From Prevotella sp. (GTDB lineage Bacteria > Bacteroidota > Bacteroidia > Bacteroidales > Bacteroidaceae), in NCBI GenBank assembly GCA_022771265.1, contig JALFCG010000136.1, forward strand, positions 19,147 through 83,146: a stretch of 64,000 bases of DNA, given 5' to 3'. Of this stretch, positions 35,117 to 43,522 are shown one piece after another. Both the position numbers and the translations under genes were made by a program. The notes beneath the pieces were generated by a model, which worked only from the letters and a program-made list of their open reading frames with translations, was not told the origin of the DNA and searched no databases. How positions within the stretch are numbered: position 1 is the stretch's first letter; the number at the start of each line of letters is the position of its first letter.

Positions 35117-36893
35117 CCGTGACCTTCCCCATCCCCTTATGCCCGGAGGCATCGTCAACCGTCAACACGATTCTCCACAAGCCTCCGGCCCACATCGACT
35201 CCATCATCGGGTCGAACTTTCCCTTCAGTGGCTCTATATACACACCGCTGACTGTCTTGTCAAACTCCATACGGCATGAGCCGATGACGATGCCGTCCTT
35301 GACAATCTTCGGTTCAACGGCAGCGATGAGCATCAGCCGCTGTTTTTCTCCTTGACGTGAAAGGTCATAGTCTTCAACCACTTTCACTTCCCCCTTGCTG
35401 TTGATGCTCACGGTGCGCGTCCATCGTCTCACCCCGGCGCTGTCAGGATAAGCTCCCGCAATGTCCATGGTCAGCCTGCCTTTCTTGTAGATGACGTCGC
35501 GTGCGGCAAAATGCTTTCCTGCCATTTGGTCGCAGCCGTTGATTTGCGGTAGGTTGTGGTATGTCGACTGCATCGTCCAAATGTCGTAGCGCCCCTTGCC
35601 GAAAGTCTGTGAGGTATATTCTCCTACTCCTGGATCAGCAAGAATAGGTTTGCCTTCGTGATAGATGACAAAGCTGCCCACGTCGTTATGGTTGTGGCTC
35701 TCGTCGTTGTGGCCGCCCTTCATCGCCACGTACATTCCGTTTCTGCGTGCCGAAAAGATTTGTAGCCTTTGTAGCCATGTGTCCGCCATGTTCGGTTCTC
35801 GTGGTTCAACCTTACTAAAGTCGTCAAGCATAGAAAGGAAGGTGAGCTCGCGTCCAAGCGTCGGATAGTTGCCGCTTGTGTCGTACATCCTTGCCGCATC
35901 CTCCCAGAATCCCTTTTCTTTCGCAATATATGCCGCAAACTCCTGCATGGTCCTGTCGCCGGTTGTCACGCCGAAGGGATACATCACGTTAGGCTGCTGA
36001 ACAAACCTGTTGCCGTGGGAGTCGGCGAAGTTCAGGCAGTATCCGTCGGCGATGTAAGTGGAATAGCAGTAAGCTCCCATACGGCAAATCTTATCGAAGT
36101 CGGCTGGAGCCTTTGCCACTGTCATGCAGTCGTGGAGCGAGGCGGCAGCGCGGTCCCAATAGGTCGGTCCCTCGTCGCATCCGCCGTCGTCGGGATAAGC
36201 CTTGACAAAGCATTCCATGGCAGCCTCAATCTGCTCCATTGCCTTATGGTAGCGGGCCGAGTCGTGCTCACACTCCTTGACCGCCACTGCCCAGTTGGAG
36301 CAAATCCAGGGATTCCAGTTCATTCCTGCCCGTTTCCACCAGTAGTCTGTCTCCACGGCAGGCTTGAGTATTCTTCTTTCAATCTCCTTGTCTATCCGTT
36401 CGGCAATGATGGGTGAGAAAGCGTCGAGTTGTTCCCTCAGCGCCCTCTTTGTCCATACGACGAGCCCCGCAGTCTCTGCGTTGAAGAGGTCAACGTTTTG
36501 GTCTTCGGGGCGCATCACCTTCGTGCCGTAATGGGCAGGCAGTCCCCACCACGTCTCCTCCAAGGTGCTTGTCAGTCCGTCGATGATGTCGCCCATGAAC
36601 CGCCCTTTGCCTTCAGCCACCTCCGCCATGACGAGAGCTGCCAGCTGCCTGCGCTTGGCAAAGGTCTGCGCCTCAAAGCGTGTGCGGTTGCCGTTGGTCT
36701 TGAATTCGGCAAACGATGTTGCCGCCGGCGACAACCATGGCTTGCCGGCAAATGTTTCCCCGTATTTGATGTAGCTGTTTTTTACCGTGGGATGGTCTCC
36801 GAGGTTTTTCCTCACTTCGTCCATCAGATTGTCAGCGGTGGCTGTCAGTGCAGCAAGAGCCCAAAGTGTGAGAGTAATGAATAGTTTGTTCAT
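35082..36893 (-). CDS. Heparinase II/III family protein (putative polysaccharide lyase)
   Basis: This 603-residue exported protein (signal peptide LFITLTLWALAALTATA) has an N-terminal alpha/alpha-toroid domain and a C-terminal beta-sandwich domain of the heparinase II/III type. Key segments are NWNPWICSNWAVAV, DGGCDEGPTYWDRA and the hallmark GGHNDESHNHNDVGSF at the domain boundary. Such enzymes cleave uronic-acid-containing polysaccharides by beta-elimination, though some act on other acidic polymers. No sulfatase or glycuronidase is next to it, so the substrate is open. A promoter box is at 36936-36943. Its 3' end overlaps the receptor gene tail-to-tail by 35 bases. Confidence 0.88.
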   Translation of the reverse strand: MNKLFITLTLWALAALTATADNLMDEVRKNLGDHPTVKNSYIKYGETFAGKPWLSPAATSFAEFKTNGNRTRFEAQTFAKRRQLAALVMAEVAEGKGRFMGDIIDGLTSTLEETWWGLPAHYGTKVMRPEDQNVDLFNAETAGLVVWTKRALREQLDAFSPIIAERIDKEIERRILKPAVETDYWWKRAGMNWNPWICSNWAVAVKECEHDSARYHKAMEQIEAAMECFVKAYPDDGGCDEGPTYWDRAAASLHDCMTVAKAPADFDKICRMGAYCYSTYIADGYCLNFADSHGNRFVQQPNVMYPFGVTTGDRTMQEFAAYIAKEKGFWEDAARMYDTSGNYPTLGRELTFLSMLDDFSKVEPREPNMADTWLQRLQIFSARRNGMYVAMKGGHNDESHNHNDVGSFVIYHEGKPILADPGVGEYTSQTFGKGRYDIWTMQSTYHNLPQINGCDQMAGKHFAARDVIYKKGRLTMDIAGAYPDSAGVRRWTRTVSINSKGEVKVVEDYDLSRQGEKQRLMLIAAVEPKIVKDGIVIGSCRMEFDKTVSGVYIEPLKGKFDPMMESMWAGGLWRIVLTVDDASGHKGMGKVTVRVFPCPSRGC

Positions 36894-36935
36894 AGTTGTC
36901 TTGTTGTTTCGTTATTGTTGATGAGTAATTGCTTG

Positions 36936-36943
36936 CAAATGTA
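36936..36943 (-). promoter_or_regulatory. -7 box for the heparinase-like gene
   Basis: The minus strand reads TACATTTG followed by CAAGC, an exact TAnnTTTG, 43 bases before the start codon. Confidence 0.6.
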
Positions 36944-37105
36944 CTACATTTTTCTCTTCTTTCCAAAAGTCATATATCAAAAAAGACGATTCTTATTATG
37001 CAGTTATGTTTTATTAACACAACGTAGCGCAAGAAATGTTTTCGGCTGCCGTTTATGAGAGTGAAAAACACATTAAGTATTACATTCACTTTTAAGAAAA
37101 AAACC

Positions 37106-37744
37106 ATGAAGAAAAAGATTCAAACGGCGAGAGTGTTCGCAATGTTATTGTTTTTGGGATGTACAATCAGCCTCGCTTCATGCAGCGACGACGATGATGA
37201 CGTGACTGTTCCTACAGAGATTACCACACAGACGATGTACGGTGACTACAAAGGAAGAATGACAACGGTAACAACCGTGACTGCCGAAGGAGAAGAGACG
37301 CCAGCCGGAGTGGAAGTAACCGCAAAGGTGGACAACGACACGGTGACCGTGGAGAAGTTCCCCGTTAAGGACATCGTCATGTCAATCATCAATGACGAGG
37401 AAGCGGCTGGCAGCATCGTTGAGGCATTGGGCGACATCAACTACAAAATAGGCTACAAACCGGCACTCACTTCTGCAAACGACAGCATACTGATGGTTCT
37501 TGACCCAGAACCGCTAATGCTCAACCTTACCATACCGGCACAGTCTGAAAGCGACGTTGACCAGACCCTTGTCATTGAGGTGAAGGTCGATGCTGGAGAA
37601 AATGCGGCATACAGCGTTGCCGACAAGAAACTGAAGTTCAGCATAACGGCAAGAAAAGTGCTCATTGGCGAAGGAGAGGAAAAGGTTGAACTGCCTGGTT
37701 TCACCCCCGCCATGTTCAGCTTCGACTTGAAGAAGACAAAATGA
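37106..37744 (+). CDS. DUF4840-like lipoprotein
   Basis: This 212-residue lipoprotein has the lipobox LASC (C26) followed at once by SDDDDD, an acidic stretch typical of Bacteroidota surface-exported lipoproteins. The rest is beta-rich with alternating short strands (MYGDYKGRMTTVTTV ... KLKFSITARKVL ... TPAMFSFDLKK). This resembles the DUF4840 group of small calycin-like lipoproteins, but the assignment is tentative. The ATG at 37106 is preferred; an upstream ATG at 37055 would put 17 extra residues before the signal peptide. A strong terminator follows at 37791. Confidence 0.7.
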   Translation: MKKKIQTARVFAMLLFLGCTISLASCSDDDDDVTVPTEITTQTMYGDYKGRMTTVTTVTAEGEETPAGVEVTAKVDNDTVTVEKFPVKDIVMSIINDEEAAGSIVEALGDINYKIGYKPALTSANDSILMVLDPEPLMLNLTIPAQSESDVDQTLVIEVKVDAGENAAYSVADKKLKFSITARKVLIGEGEEKVELPGFTPAMFSFDLKKTK

Positions 37745-37790
37745 CGCTAATACCATAATAAAACACACACATACTTAGTAAAAATCAACG

Positions 37791-37827
37791 AAGGCATGCT
37801 GAAGAGATTCAGCGTGCCTTTATTTTT
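37791..37827 (+). terminator. Intrinsic terminator after lipoprotein gene
   Basis: AAGGCATGCTGAA pairs with TTCAGCGTGCCTT (one T-G pair) around a GAGA loop, followed by a T-rich tract. Confidence 0.85.
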
Positions 37828-37861
37828 CCCGAAAATGTTTGGCGGTTTGTAACAAAAAGGT

Positions 37862-37869
37862 TAACTTTG
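37862..37869 (+). promoter_or_regulatory. -7 box for rmuC
   Basis: TAACTTTG followed by CAAG is an exact TAnnTTTG. TTTG at 37838-37841, 20 bases upstream, fits the -33 element. Confidence 0.7.
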
Positions 37870-37916
37870 CAAGTCGATAAAGAATTATACATAAAGAACG
37901 ATTAAATAATTGATAT

Positions 37917-39497
37917 ATGGAAATAGTCATCGGTATAATTGGCCTTGCAGTAGGCCTAGTGATAGGCATACTTGCCGCAAAAGCCCAGAAGAGCGCCCTT
38001 GAGGTTAAGGCTGACAGCCTTTCTGGCGAGATTGCCAGACTGAAAGAAGAACTTGCCGAGCAAAAGTCGGCATTGGACACCATTGCCGCTGAAAAACAGG
38101 CTCTCGCCACTAAGTGTGAGGTCTTGGCGACCCAAAAGGATAATGTAGAGGAAAAAGTAAGGGAAGAGGTGGAAAAGCACGCAAAAGACAGGAAAGAACA
38201 AGATGAGGCATTCGCAAAACAGTTGGTCACGCTCAAGGACGATTACGACCAAAAATGCAAAGACCTTAAGGAACACCACGACAAGGAAATCGCGATGATT
38301 AACGACTCTCATCAGAAACTCTGCCAGGCTAAGGACGCGGAACATCAGACTGCCATGGAGGCGCAGGAAAAACGTCACAACGAAGCCGTAGAGAGTATGA
38401 AGCAGGCCTTTACCGAAACCATCGACCACCTGAAGGCAAACCTTAAGGCTACCACTGAGGAAATGCTGAAGTCGCGTCAGGCGGAGTTTACCGACATCAA
38501 CCGCCAGAACATGCAGTCCATCGTCAACCCTCTCAACGAGACAATAGAGAAGATGAAACAGGCAATGGACGGATATTCGAAGGAGCAGAACGAGTTCAGC
38601 GGCTCGATGAAGACAAGCATACAGACCATCATACAACAGACGGAGACGGCACGCCAGAGCGCCATTGAGCTCACCACAGCCCTCAAGCACGACACAAAGA
38701 TGCAGGGCGACTACGGAGAGGCTATACTTGACGAGATACTCTCGAAGCAAGGCTTCACCGAAGGTGTCCACTACGAACTGCAATACGTGATGAAGGACGA
38801 GGCGGGCAGGGAACTCAAGGGCGACGACGGCAAGGGGCTGCGTCCCGACGTGCTGTTCCATCTCGACACCGTGCGCGATGTGATTATCGACTCTAAGGTC
38901 AATCTCACCGACTTCATCAACTTCGCCAACGCCGAGACTGCCGACGAACGCAAGGCCTGTCTCGAGCGGCACGTCAAGAGCATCGAGTCGCAGGTAAGGC
39001 TGCTCTCGCAAAAAAACTATTTCAAGTACCACAAGAAGACAAGTTCGCGCATGGACTATGTCATAATGTTCGTACCCATCTCGGCCGCGTGGTGGGAAGC
39101 TCTTCGCTACAAGCCGAGCTTGTGGCGGGAGGCTATGGACAGCAATGTCTATATCGCCGACGAGCAGACTCTCTTTGCCGCACTCCGCATCATCAAGCTC
39201 ACATGGACACAGATTGCCCAGGTCAAGAGCCAGAAGGAAATATTCGACCTCGTCAACCAGATGATTGACCGGGTGGGGCAGTTCATGAAGTCCTACAAGA
39301 CAATTGGCGACGCCATCGGCAAAGCCCAAGAGGCTTACGACAAGGGTTACGAGAAACTGACCCCTGGCGGACAAAGCATACTGACGACCACTACCAACCT
39401 GCTCAAGCTCGGCGGTCGTGACAGCAAGACCAACCCCGTTGCCAAATTCATCGACATCGATGATATACCCGCACTTCCAGAACCAGCTGCTGAATGA
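37917..39497 (+). CDS. rmuC: DNA recombination protein RmuC
   Basis: This 526-residue RmuC family protein has an N-terminal membrane helix (residues 4-21, VIGIIGLAVGLVIGILAA) and a long coiled coil (about 25-270, rich in E, K and Q). The conserved nuclease-like domain follows (from about 280), marked by GDYGEAILDEIL, RPDVLFHL, VIIDSKVNL and IMFVPISAAWWEAL. RmuC proteins limit recombination at inverted repeats and are linked to phage defence in some bacteria; the mechanism is not settled. The gene stands alone with its own promoter. The non-coding repeat element at 39601-39863 lies just downstream. Confidence 0.95.
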   Translation: MEIVIGIIGLAVGLVIGILAAKAQKSALEVKADSLSGEIARLKEELAEQKSALDTIAAEKQALATKCEVLATQKDNVEEKVREEVEKHAKDRKEQDEAFAKQLVTLKDDYDQKCKDLKEHHDKEIAMINDSHQKLCQAKDAEHQTAMEAQEKRHNEAVESMKQAFTETIDHLKANLKATTEEMLKSRQAEFTDINRQNMQSIVNPLNETIEKMKQAMDGYSKEQNEFSGSMKTSIQTIIQQTETARQSAIELTTALKHDTKMQGDYGEAILDEILSKQGFTEGVHYELQYVMKDEAGRELKGDDGKGLRPDVLFHLDTVRDVIIDSKVNLTDFINFANAETADERKACLERHVKSIESQVRLLSQKNYFKYHKKTSSRMDYVIMFVPISAAWWEALRYKPSLWREAMDSNVYIADEQTLFAALRIIKLTWTQIAQVKSQKEIFDLVNQMIDRVGQFMKSYKTIGDAIGKAQEAYDKGYEKLTPGGQSILTTTTNLLKLGGRDSKTNPVAKFIDIDDIPALPEPAAE

Positions 39498-39542
39498 CCG
39501 TTAATTACAAGTAGAGCCAACGGGAATTATTAATAACTCAAC

Positions 39543-39584
39543 GGCATTAGCTATGCCTCAGCCCGGTGATAAGTTATGACGGGC
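39543..39584. other. Pair of adjacent GC-rich hairpins downstream of rmuC
   Basis: GGCAT (39543-39547) pairs with ATGCC (39553-39557). Three bases later GCCCG (39561-39565) pairs with CGGGC (39580-39584) across a 14-base loop. They lie between the rmuC stop and the inverted-repeat element. They may end the rmuC transcript, although there is no T tract, or belong to the same element. Confidence 0.4.
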
Positions 39585-39600
39585 GATGGTCGTAGGTTAA

Positions 39601-39863
39601 GCCTCTGAGGGGAAGTGGATGGGGGAGCAAAGCGTAACTCGTAACAGTGTAACTGTAATTTTCATTCGATTTCCACACCTCCCCCTTCTTCTTCCACAGC
39701 TTAGCTTATTCTCTATTAGTATAATACTTATTGTTTATATATATTATAATATATATATAAACAATAAAATTCAACACCCTATATTTTCACCGTTCACTAC
39801 TCCTCAGAGGCAACAAGTGAGATGTAACTGAAAATTACGAGTTACACTGTTACGCGTTACGCT
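39601..39863. repeat. GTAAC-unit inverted repeat around an AT palindrome (element B)
   Basis: The outer 10-bp arms are GCCTCTGAGG (39601-39610) and its exact complement (39802-39811). A longer pair has the left arm at 39631-39664 carrying GTAAC units at 39634, 39641 and 39649. It matches the reverse complement of 39829-39863 with one mismatch and one gap. The AT palindrome at 39728-39767 lies between. The design matches element A at 7714-7980, although the base sequence differs. No reading frame here looks real. The window's 39498-39900 gap contains nothing else I can name. Confidence 0.75.
39728..39767. repeat. AT palindrome with 17-bp arms
   Basis: TTATTGTTTATATATAT (39728-39744) is the exact reverse complement of 39751-39767, separated by six bases. 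It lies inside element B. Confidence 0.85.
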
Positions 39864-39900
39864 TCCGTGAAGGCGACATATTGTCTTAATAGAAGAAGGC

Positions 39901-40590
39901 CTACAATCTCCCTTCCTCGTGGTAGGAATAGTAGCGGCCGTCGGTGATGATGAGGTGGTCGAGGAAGAAGATGCGCATGAGCTTGCAGGCTTCCTTGACG
40001 CGGATGGTCAGACGGTCGTCGTCGCCGCTGGGACGGGCGTTGTTGCTGGGATGGTTGTGGCAGAGGGCGAGGACGGTGGCGTTGGAGAGTAAGGCTTGTT
40101 TTATTATCACGCGCACGTCAACGGCAGTCTCACTGATGCCGCCATGGGAGATGCGCATTTTCTTTATGAGCTTGAAGTTCTGATTCATGAGCAGTATCCA
40201 TGCTTCCTCCACGTCAAGGTCTTGCATCAGAGGGTGCATGTGGTCGTAGATGGCGGCTGCCGAACTGAGGTCGGGCCTTTCTTCGGCTTTCTCCATTTGC
40301 CGACGCTTGCCGAGCTCGCATGCCGCAAGAATGGTTATTGCCTTTGCAGGGCCGATGCCTTTGTAGGAGCACAGGTCGGGGATGGTTTTCTTGCCAAGGG
40401 TGTTGAGATTGTTGTTGCAGTCGTTGAGCAGGCGTTTCATCAGGTCAACGGCACTCTCCTCTTGCGACCCTGAGCCAATGAGAATTGCCAGCAGCTCAGC
40501 GTTGCTGAGGGCTTCGGCCCCGAGCCTTTCGAGCTTTTCTCGCGGCATGTCTGCCTCGTCCCATTGCTTTATGGTCAGCTTCTCAGTCAT
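39901..40590 (-). CDS. radC: RadC family JAB/JAMM-domain protein
   Basis: This 229-residue protein has an N-terminal helix-hairpin-helix region (RLGAEALSNAELLAILIGSG; YKGIGPAKAITILAACELG) and a C-terminal JAMM metalloprotease-like domain. The metal motif is complete: CHNHPSNNARPSGDD, with the two histidines, serine and aspartate of the family. Despite the old name, a role in DNA repair has not been confirmed. RadC-type genes are frequent in mobile elements, but this one has ordinary chromosomal neighbours. Its start overlaps the end of the glycosyltransferase gene by 8 bases. Confidence 0.93.
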   Translation of the reverse strand: MTEKLTIKQWDEADMPREKLERLGAEALSNAELLAILIGSGSQEESAVDLMKRLLNDCNNNLNTLGKKTIPDLCSYKGIGPAKAITILAACELGKRRQMEKAEERPDLSSAAAIYDHMHPLMQDLDVEEAWILLMNQNFKLIKKMRISHGGISETAVDVRVIIKQALLSNATVLALCHNHPSNNARPSGDDDRLTIRVKEACKLMRIFFLDHLIITDGRYYSYHEEGRL

Positions 40591-41629
40591 AGAAGGATTT
40601 CTCGAAGGCCTGGAACAGGTCTTTCTTCAGCACGCATCGTTTCCACCATGCCACGATGAAGCCGAAGCCGTAGCCCATGAGCTGCACAAAGGCGGCACCG
40701 ATGGAGATGAAGCCGATGGGGAGACTGCGGTTTTTGATGGCGGAGTCGGTGAAGATGACGAGTGAGTAGATGATGATGGGGGCTATCGAGGCAAGCACAA
40801 AGAAGTACCAGCGGTAGAAGTCGTCGGGATTGCCGTAAACCATCATCACGCGTCCGAGGCAAGCCAGAAGGAACAGGAAAATCACTCCTACGGTGAAGAC
40901 CATAGGCAGGAGATGGACAGCCTTGAGCGATTCGGGATAGAGCTTGTAGAGGTTGATGCGTGCTATTCCGCTGTTATAGACCTGGCGGAAGAACTTGCGC
41001 ATGTCGGTACGCCGCTTGTGCCACACCCATGCCTCAGGGAACAGACGGCAGCGGCATCCTGCCTTGAAAATACGTATGGAGAAGTCGATGTCCTCGCCGA
41101 AGCGCATCTTGGAGAAGCCTCCAAGACGGAGATAGACATCGCGCCTTATGCCCATGTTAAACGACCTTGGATAGAACTTGTCGAGCTTTTTCTTACCTCC
41201 GCGGATGCCTCCTGTGGTGAAGAAACTGGTCATGGAATAGCTTATCGCCTTCTGCGTCTCGGTGAATGAGTCATGGGCGCAGTCAGGTCCGCCAAAGGCA
41301 TCGGCGGGTTCGCTTAGCAGCTCGTCGTCAACGGCCTTAAGATAGCCTTCCGGCAACACTACGTCGGAATCGAGCACTATAAGATATTCTCCCTTGGAGC
41401 GTTCCGCCCCATAGTTGCGACTCTGCCCGGGCCCTGAGTTTTTCTTGGCGAAATATTTCAAGTCGATTGTTCCGGAGTATTTGTCGCAAACGTCCTTGCA
41501 GGGTTTCTCCGACCCGTCTTCGACAATAATGACCTCGAAGTCCTTCACCGTCTGCCGGCAAAGACTCTCGAGCAGCTCGTCAACCTCGTCGGGACGATTG
41601 AATACAGGGACAATGACTGAGTATTTCAT
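40583..41629 (-). CDS. Family 2 glycosyltransferase with C-terminal membrane helices
   Basis: This 348-residue GT-A fold glycosyltransferase contains SVIVPVFNRPDEVDELL at the N-terminus, the DxD-type LVLDSDVVLP and the acceptor region GGFSKMRFGEDIDFSIR. Three or four hydrophobic segments follow residue 230 (LLPMVFTVGVIFLFLLACL and others), so it is anchored in the inner membrane. It probably makes surface polysaccharide or glycolipid from a nucleotide sugar. The ATG at 41629 begins the conserved fold; an upstream start at 41662 adds 11 unlike residues. It overlaps radC by 8 bases. Confidence 0.9.
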   Translation of the reverse strand: MKYSVIVPVFNRPDEVDELLESLCRQTVKDFEVIIVEDGSEKPCKDVCDKYSGTIDLKYFAKKNSGPGQSRNYGAERSKGEYLIVLDSDVVLPEGYLKAVDDELLSEPADAFGGPDCAHDSFTETQKAISYSMTSFFTTGGIRGGKKKLDKFYPRSFNMGIRRDVYLRLGGFSKMRFGEDIDFSIRIFKAGCRCRLFPEAWVWHKRRTDMRKFFRQVYNSGIARINLYKLYPESLKAVHLLPMVFTVGVIFLFLLACLGRVMMVYGNPDDFYRWYFFVLASIAPIIIYSLVIFTDSAIKNRSLPIGFISIGAAFVQLMGYGFGFIVAWWKRCVLKKDLFQAFEKSFYD

Positions 41630-41677
41630 AGTGTTGTAAATGAAGAGTGAAGAACTCTTCACCCTTCATTTTCTATA

Positions 41678-42244
41678 TTATTCTTTTACTCTCTGCAGGT
41701 AGCTGCCGTCGCGTGTGTCAACCTGAATGAGGTCGCCTTCGTTGATGAAGAGTGGCACGCGGATTTCAACACCGGTCTCGAGTGTGGCTGGCTTTGTGGC
41801 GTTAGTAGCGGTGTCGCCCTTTACTCCAGGCTCGCTGTGGGTGACGCGGAGATAGGTTTTGACAGGCATTTCCGCGTAGAGGATTGTGCCATCGGTAGTG
41901 TCGGTAACCACTTCTACGATGTCGCTTTCCTTCATGTACTCATGTCCAATGACCAAGTCGTTAGCGATAGGAATCTGCTCAAAAGTCTCCTGGTTCATGA
42001 AAATGCGTCCTGTTGGGTCCTCGTAAAGGTACTGGTATGGGCGACGCTCGATGACAACGTCCTCGAGTTTGAATCCGACCTGGAAGGTGCGGTCGAGCAC
42101 GCGGCCGTCGGTCACGTTCTTCAGCTTGGTGTTCATTACGGTGTTGCCTTTGCCTGGCTTTCTGTGCTGGAAATCGATACAAACCCAGATGCCGCCATCC
42201 ATGCGGATTGCGGTTCCTTTCTTAATGTCTTGTGAATTAATCAT
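41678..42244 (-). CDS. efp: Translation elongation factor P
   Basis: This is the 188-residue three-domain factor that relieves ribosome stalling at proline runs. The N-terminal KOW-like domain contains FQHRKPGKGNTV, where K32 is the tip residue that is modified in many bacteria. The OB domains follow, with PYQYLYEDPTGRIFMNQETFEQ, and the C-terminus carries the family signature TRDGSYLQRV. The modifying enzyme is not in the window. Its -7 box (42313-42320) is divergent from that of rpmH. Confidence 0.97.
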   Translation of the reverse strand: MINSQDIKKGTAIRMDGGIWVCIDFQHRKPGKGNTVMNTKLKNVTDGRVLDRTFQVGFKLEDVVIERRPYQYLYEDPTGRIFMNQETFEQIPIANDLVIGHEYMKESDIVEVVTDTTDGTILYAEMPVKTYLRVTHSEPGVKGDTATNATKPATLETGVEIRVPLFINEGDLIQVDTRDGSYLQRVKE

Positions 42245-42312
42245 ATACTTTATATAACAGTTTTATTTTGAAATTTCAGCGCAAAATAACGCATTTCTTG
42301 CGTTTTCGGGTG

Positions 42313-42320
42313 CAAAGTTA
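42313..42320 (-). promoter_or_regulatory. -7 box for efp
   Basis: The minus strand reads TAACTTTG followed by CACC, an exact TAnnTTTG. Confidence 0.65.
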
Positions 42321-42394
42321 CTGATTTTCTCGAAAAAAACATAAAAGTTTTAGCTAAAATTCATTTATTTCTTGGTTATTTCGAAAATTATGAG

Positions 42395-42402
42395 TACTTT
42401 TG
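42395..42402 (+). promoter_or_regulatory. -7 box for rpmH
   Basis: TACTTTTG followed by CACC matches TAnnTTTG. A TTG at 42372-42374 gives 20-base spacing for the -33 element. Confidence 0.7.
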
Positions 42403-42448
42403 CACCCCAAAAGGATGGAAATAACAAAAAATTAAATAGTTTATAGCA

Positions 42449-42604
42449 ATGAAAAGAACATTTCAGCCACACAACAGAAGAAGAGTGAACAAGCACGGCT
42501 TCCGTGAGAGAATGGCTACAAAGGATGGACGTCGAGTATTGGCTTCTCGTCGTGCCAAGGGCCGCAAGAAGTTGACCGTTTCTGACGAGCACCACGGAAA
42601 GTAA
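42449..42604 (+). CDS. rpmH: 50S ribosomal protein L34
   Basis: This 51-residue basic protein begins [20 protein letters not shown] and contains the L34 signature [20 protein letters not shown]. It is a structural part of the large ribosomal subunit. The tail is slightly longer than the E. coli protein (46 residues), as is usual in Bacteroidota. It has its own promoter box (42395-42402) and is followed by a hairpin at 42617-42632 and an intrinsic terminator. The common neighbours rnpA and dnaA are absent, so rpmH is separated from the origin cluster here. Confidence 0.97.
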   Translation: MKRTFQPHNRRRVNKHGFRERMATKDGRRVLASRRAKGRKKLTVSDEHHGK

Positions 42605-42646
42605 TCTTCCGTATTCCGTCAGAATACTGACGTCGAATCGAAAAAA

Positions 42647-42678
42647 AAGGCGAGGAGTGATCCCCGCCTTCTTTTGTT
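42647..42678 (+). terminator. Intrinsic terminator after rpmH
   Basis: AAGGCG and GGA pair with TCC and CGCCTT (one mismatch) around a GTGA loop, followed by a T-rich tract. A smaller CGTCAG/CTGACG hairpin precedes it at 42617-42632. Confidence 0.8.
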
Positions 42679-42802
42679 TTATTGACTTACACCTTATTAT
42701 ATATAAATGAGATGGAAGTTTAACATTTTTTTCTTCGTCACGACGCAAGGTTTCGACATAAACACCGTTTAATTGGTGTAAACAATAAAAAACGGAGAAA
42801 AC

Positions 42803-43522
42803 ATGAGGAGAATAAAACATTTTATCTTTGCCATGATGGCACTGGCGACAGCTGCCTTCACGCTTCAGTCTTGTCTTGATGACGATGACGACAACTACAT
42901 TAGTATTGACCCTGCCACCAGTGTAGGCGTAGTTACGCTGAAACCTGACACAGGTGATGGTTTCGGGTGGTACATCCAGCTAAGCGACTCAGATATTGTC
43001 ACATGCTCGAACATCAAGGATTTCCCTTACGATAACAAAAAAGAATACAGGGCATACATCTATTTCAAGTTCGACTCAGAACCGTCGATGACCGCTGATG
43101 TGAAAACTATCACCATCGCTCGCATCGACACCATCCTGACCAAGCAACTTGTGCCTGACCTCGCCGATCAGGAAGCCAACGACAAAGCCTACGGCAACGA
43201 CCCTGTGGAAATAGTGAAGAGCCAACTGGAAACAACGGCTGAAGACGGGTACATGACGTTGCGATTCCGCACCAACTGGCTTCCTGGAAGCACTCACAGG
43301 GTGAACCTCATGCGTGTGGATGACGAAGACGGGATGGCGACATTTGAGTTCCGTCACGATGCAGGAGGACATACGGCGGGGAACACCGCCGACGGCATAG
43401 TCGCCTTCTACCTTGACCTGGAGAAAGACATCGACCGGACTCCAAGGACTATAAAAATCAAGTGGAAATCGTTTACGGGAGCTAAATCACAGACATTCAA
43501 ATATATACCGAGAAATGACTAA
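42803..43522 (+). CDS. NigD-like lipoprotein
   Basis: This 239-residue lipoprotein has the lipobox LQSC (C24) followed by LDDDDDN, suggesting export to the cell surface. The beta-rich body (VGVVTLKPDTGDGFGWYIQLSD; ILTKQLVPDLADQEAN; GYMTLRFRTNWLPG) resembles the NigD-like family of Bacteroidales. NigD was first named in a Prevotella bacteriocin region, but its molecular function is unknown. It abuts the ECF sigma gene (next base after the stop), so the lipoprotein, sigma factor and barrel protein form one unit. Confidence 0.85.
   Translation: MRRIKHFIFAMMALATAAFTLQSCLDDDDDNYISIDPATSVGVVTLKPDTGDGFGWYIQLSDSDIVTCSNIKDFPYDNKKEYRAYIYFKFDSEPSMTADVKTITIARIDTILTKQLVPDLADQEANDKAYGNDPVEIVKSQLETTAEDGYMTLRFRTNWLPGSTHRVNLMRVDDEDGMATFEFRHDAGGHTAGNTADGIVAFYLDLEKDIDRTPRTIKIKWKSFTGAKSQTFKYIPRND

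Noticed and set aside
37956-39374. Long open frame on the minus strand opposite rmuC
   Set aside because: It is fully antisense to a clear RmuC gene, its residues do not form a known fold, and the openness follows from codon bias of the real gene.
39901-40590. radC as a sign of an integrated mobile element
   Set aside because: Although RadC-type genes occur on mobile elements, this one overlaps a glycosyltransferase gene and sits near efp, with no integrase or mobilisation gene.
42365-42820. Minus-strand open frame over rpmH
   Set aside because: L34 on the plus strand is unmistakable and has its own promoter and terminator.
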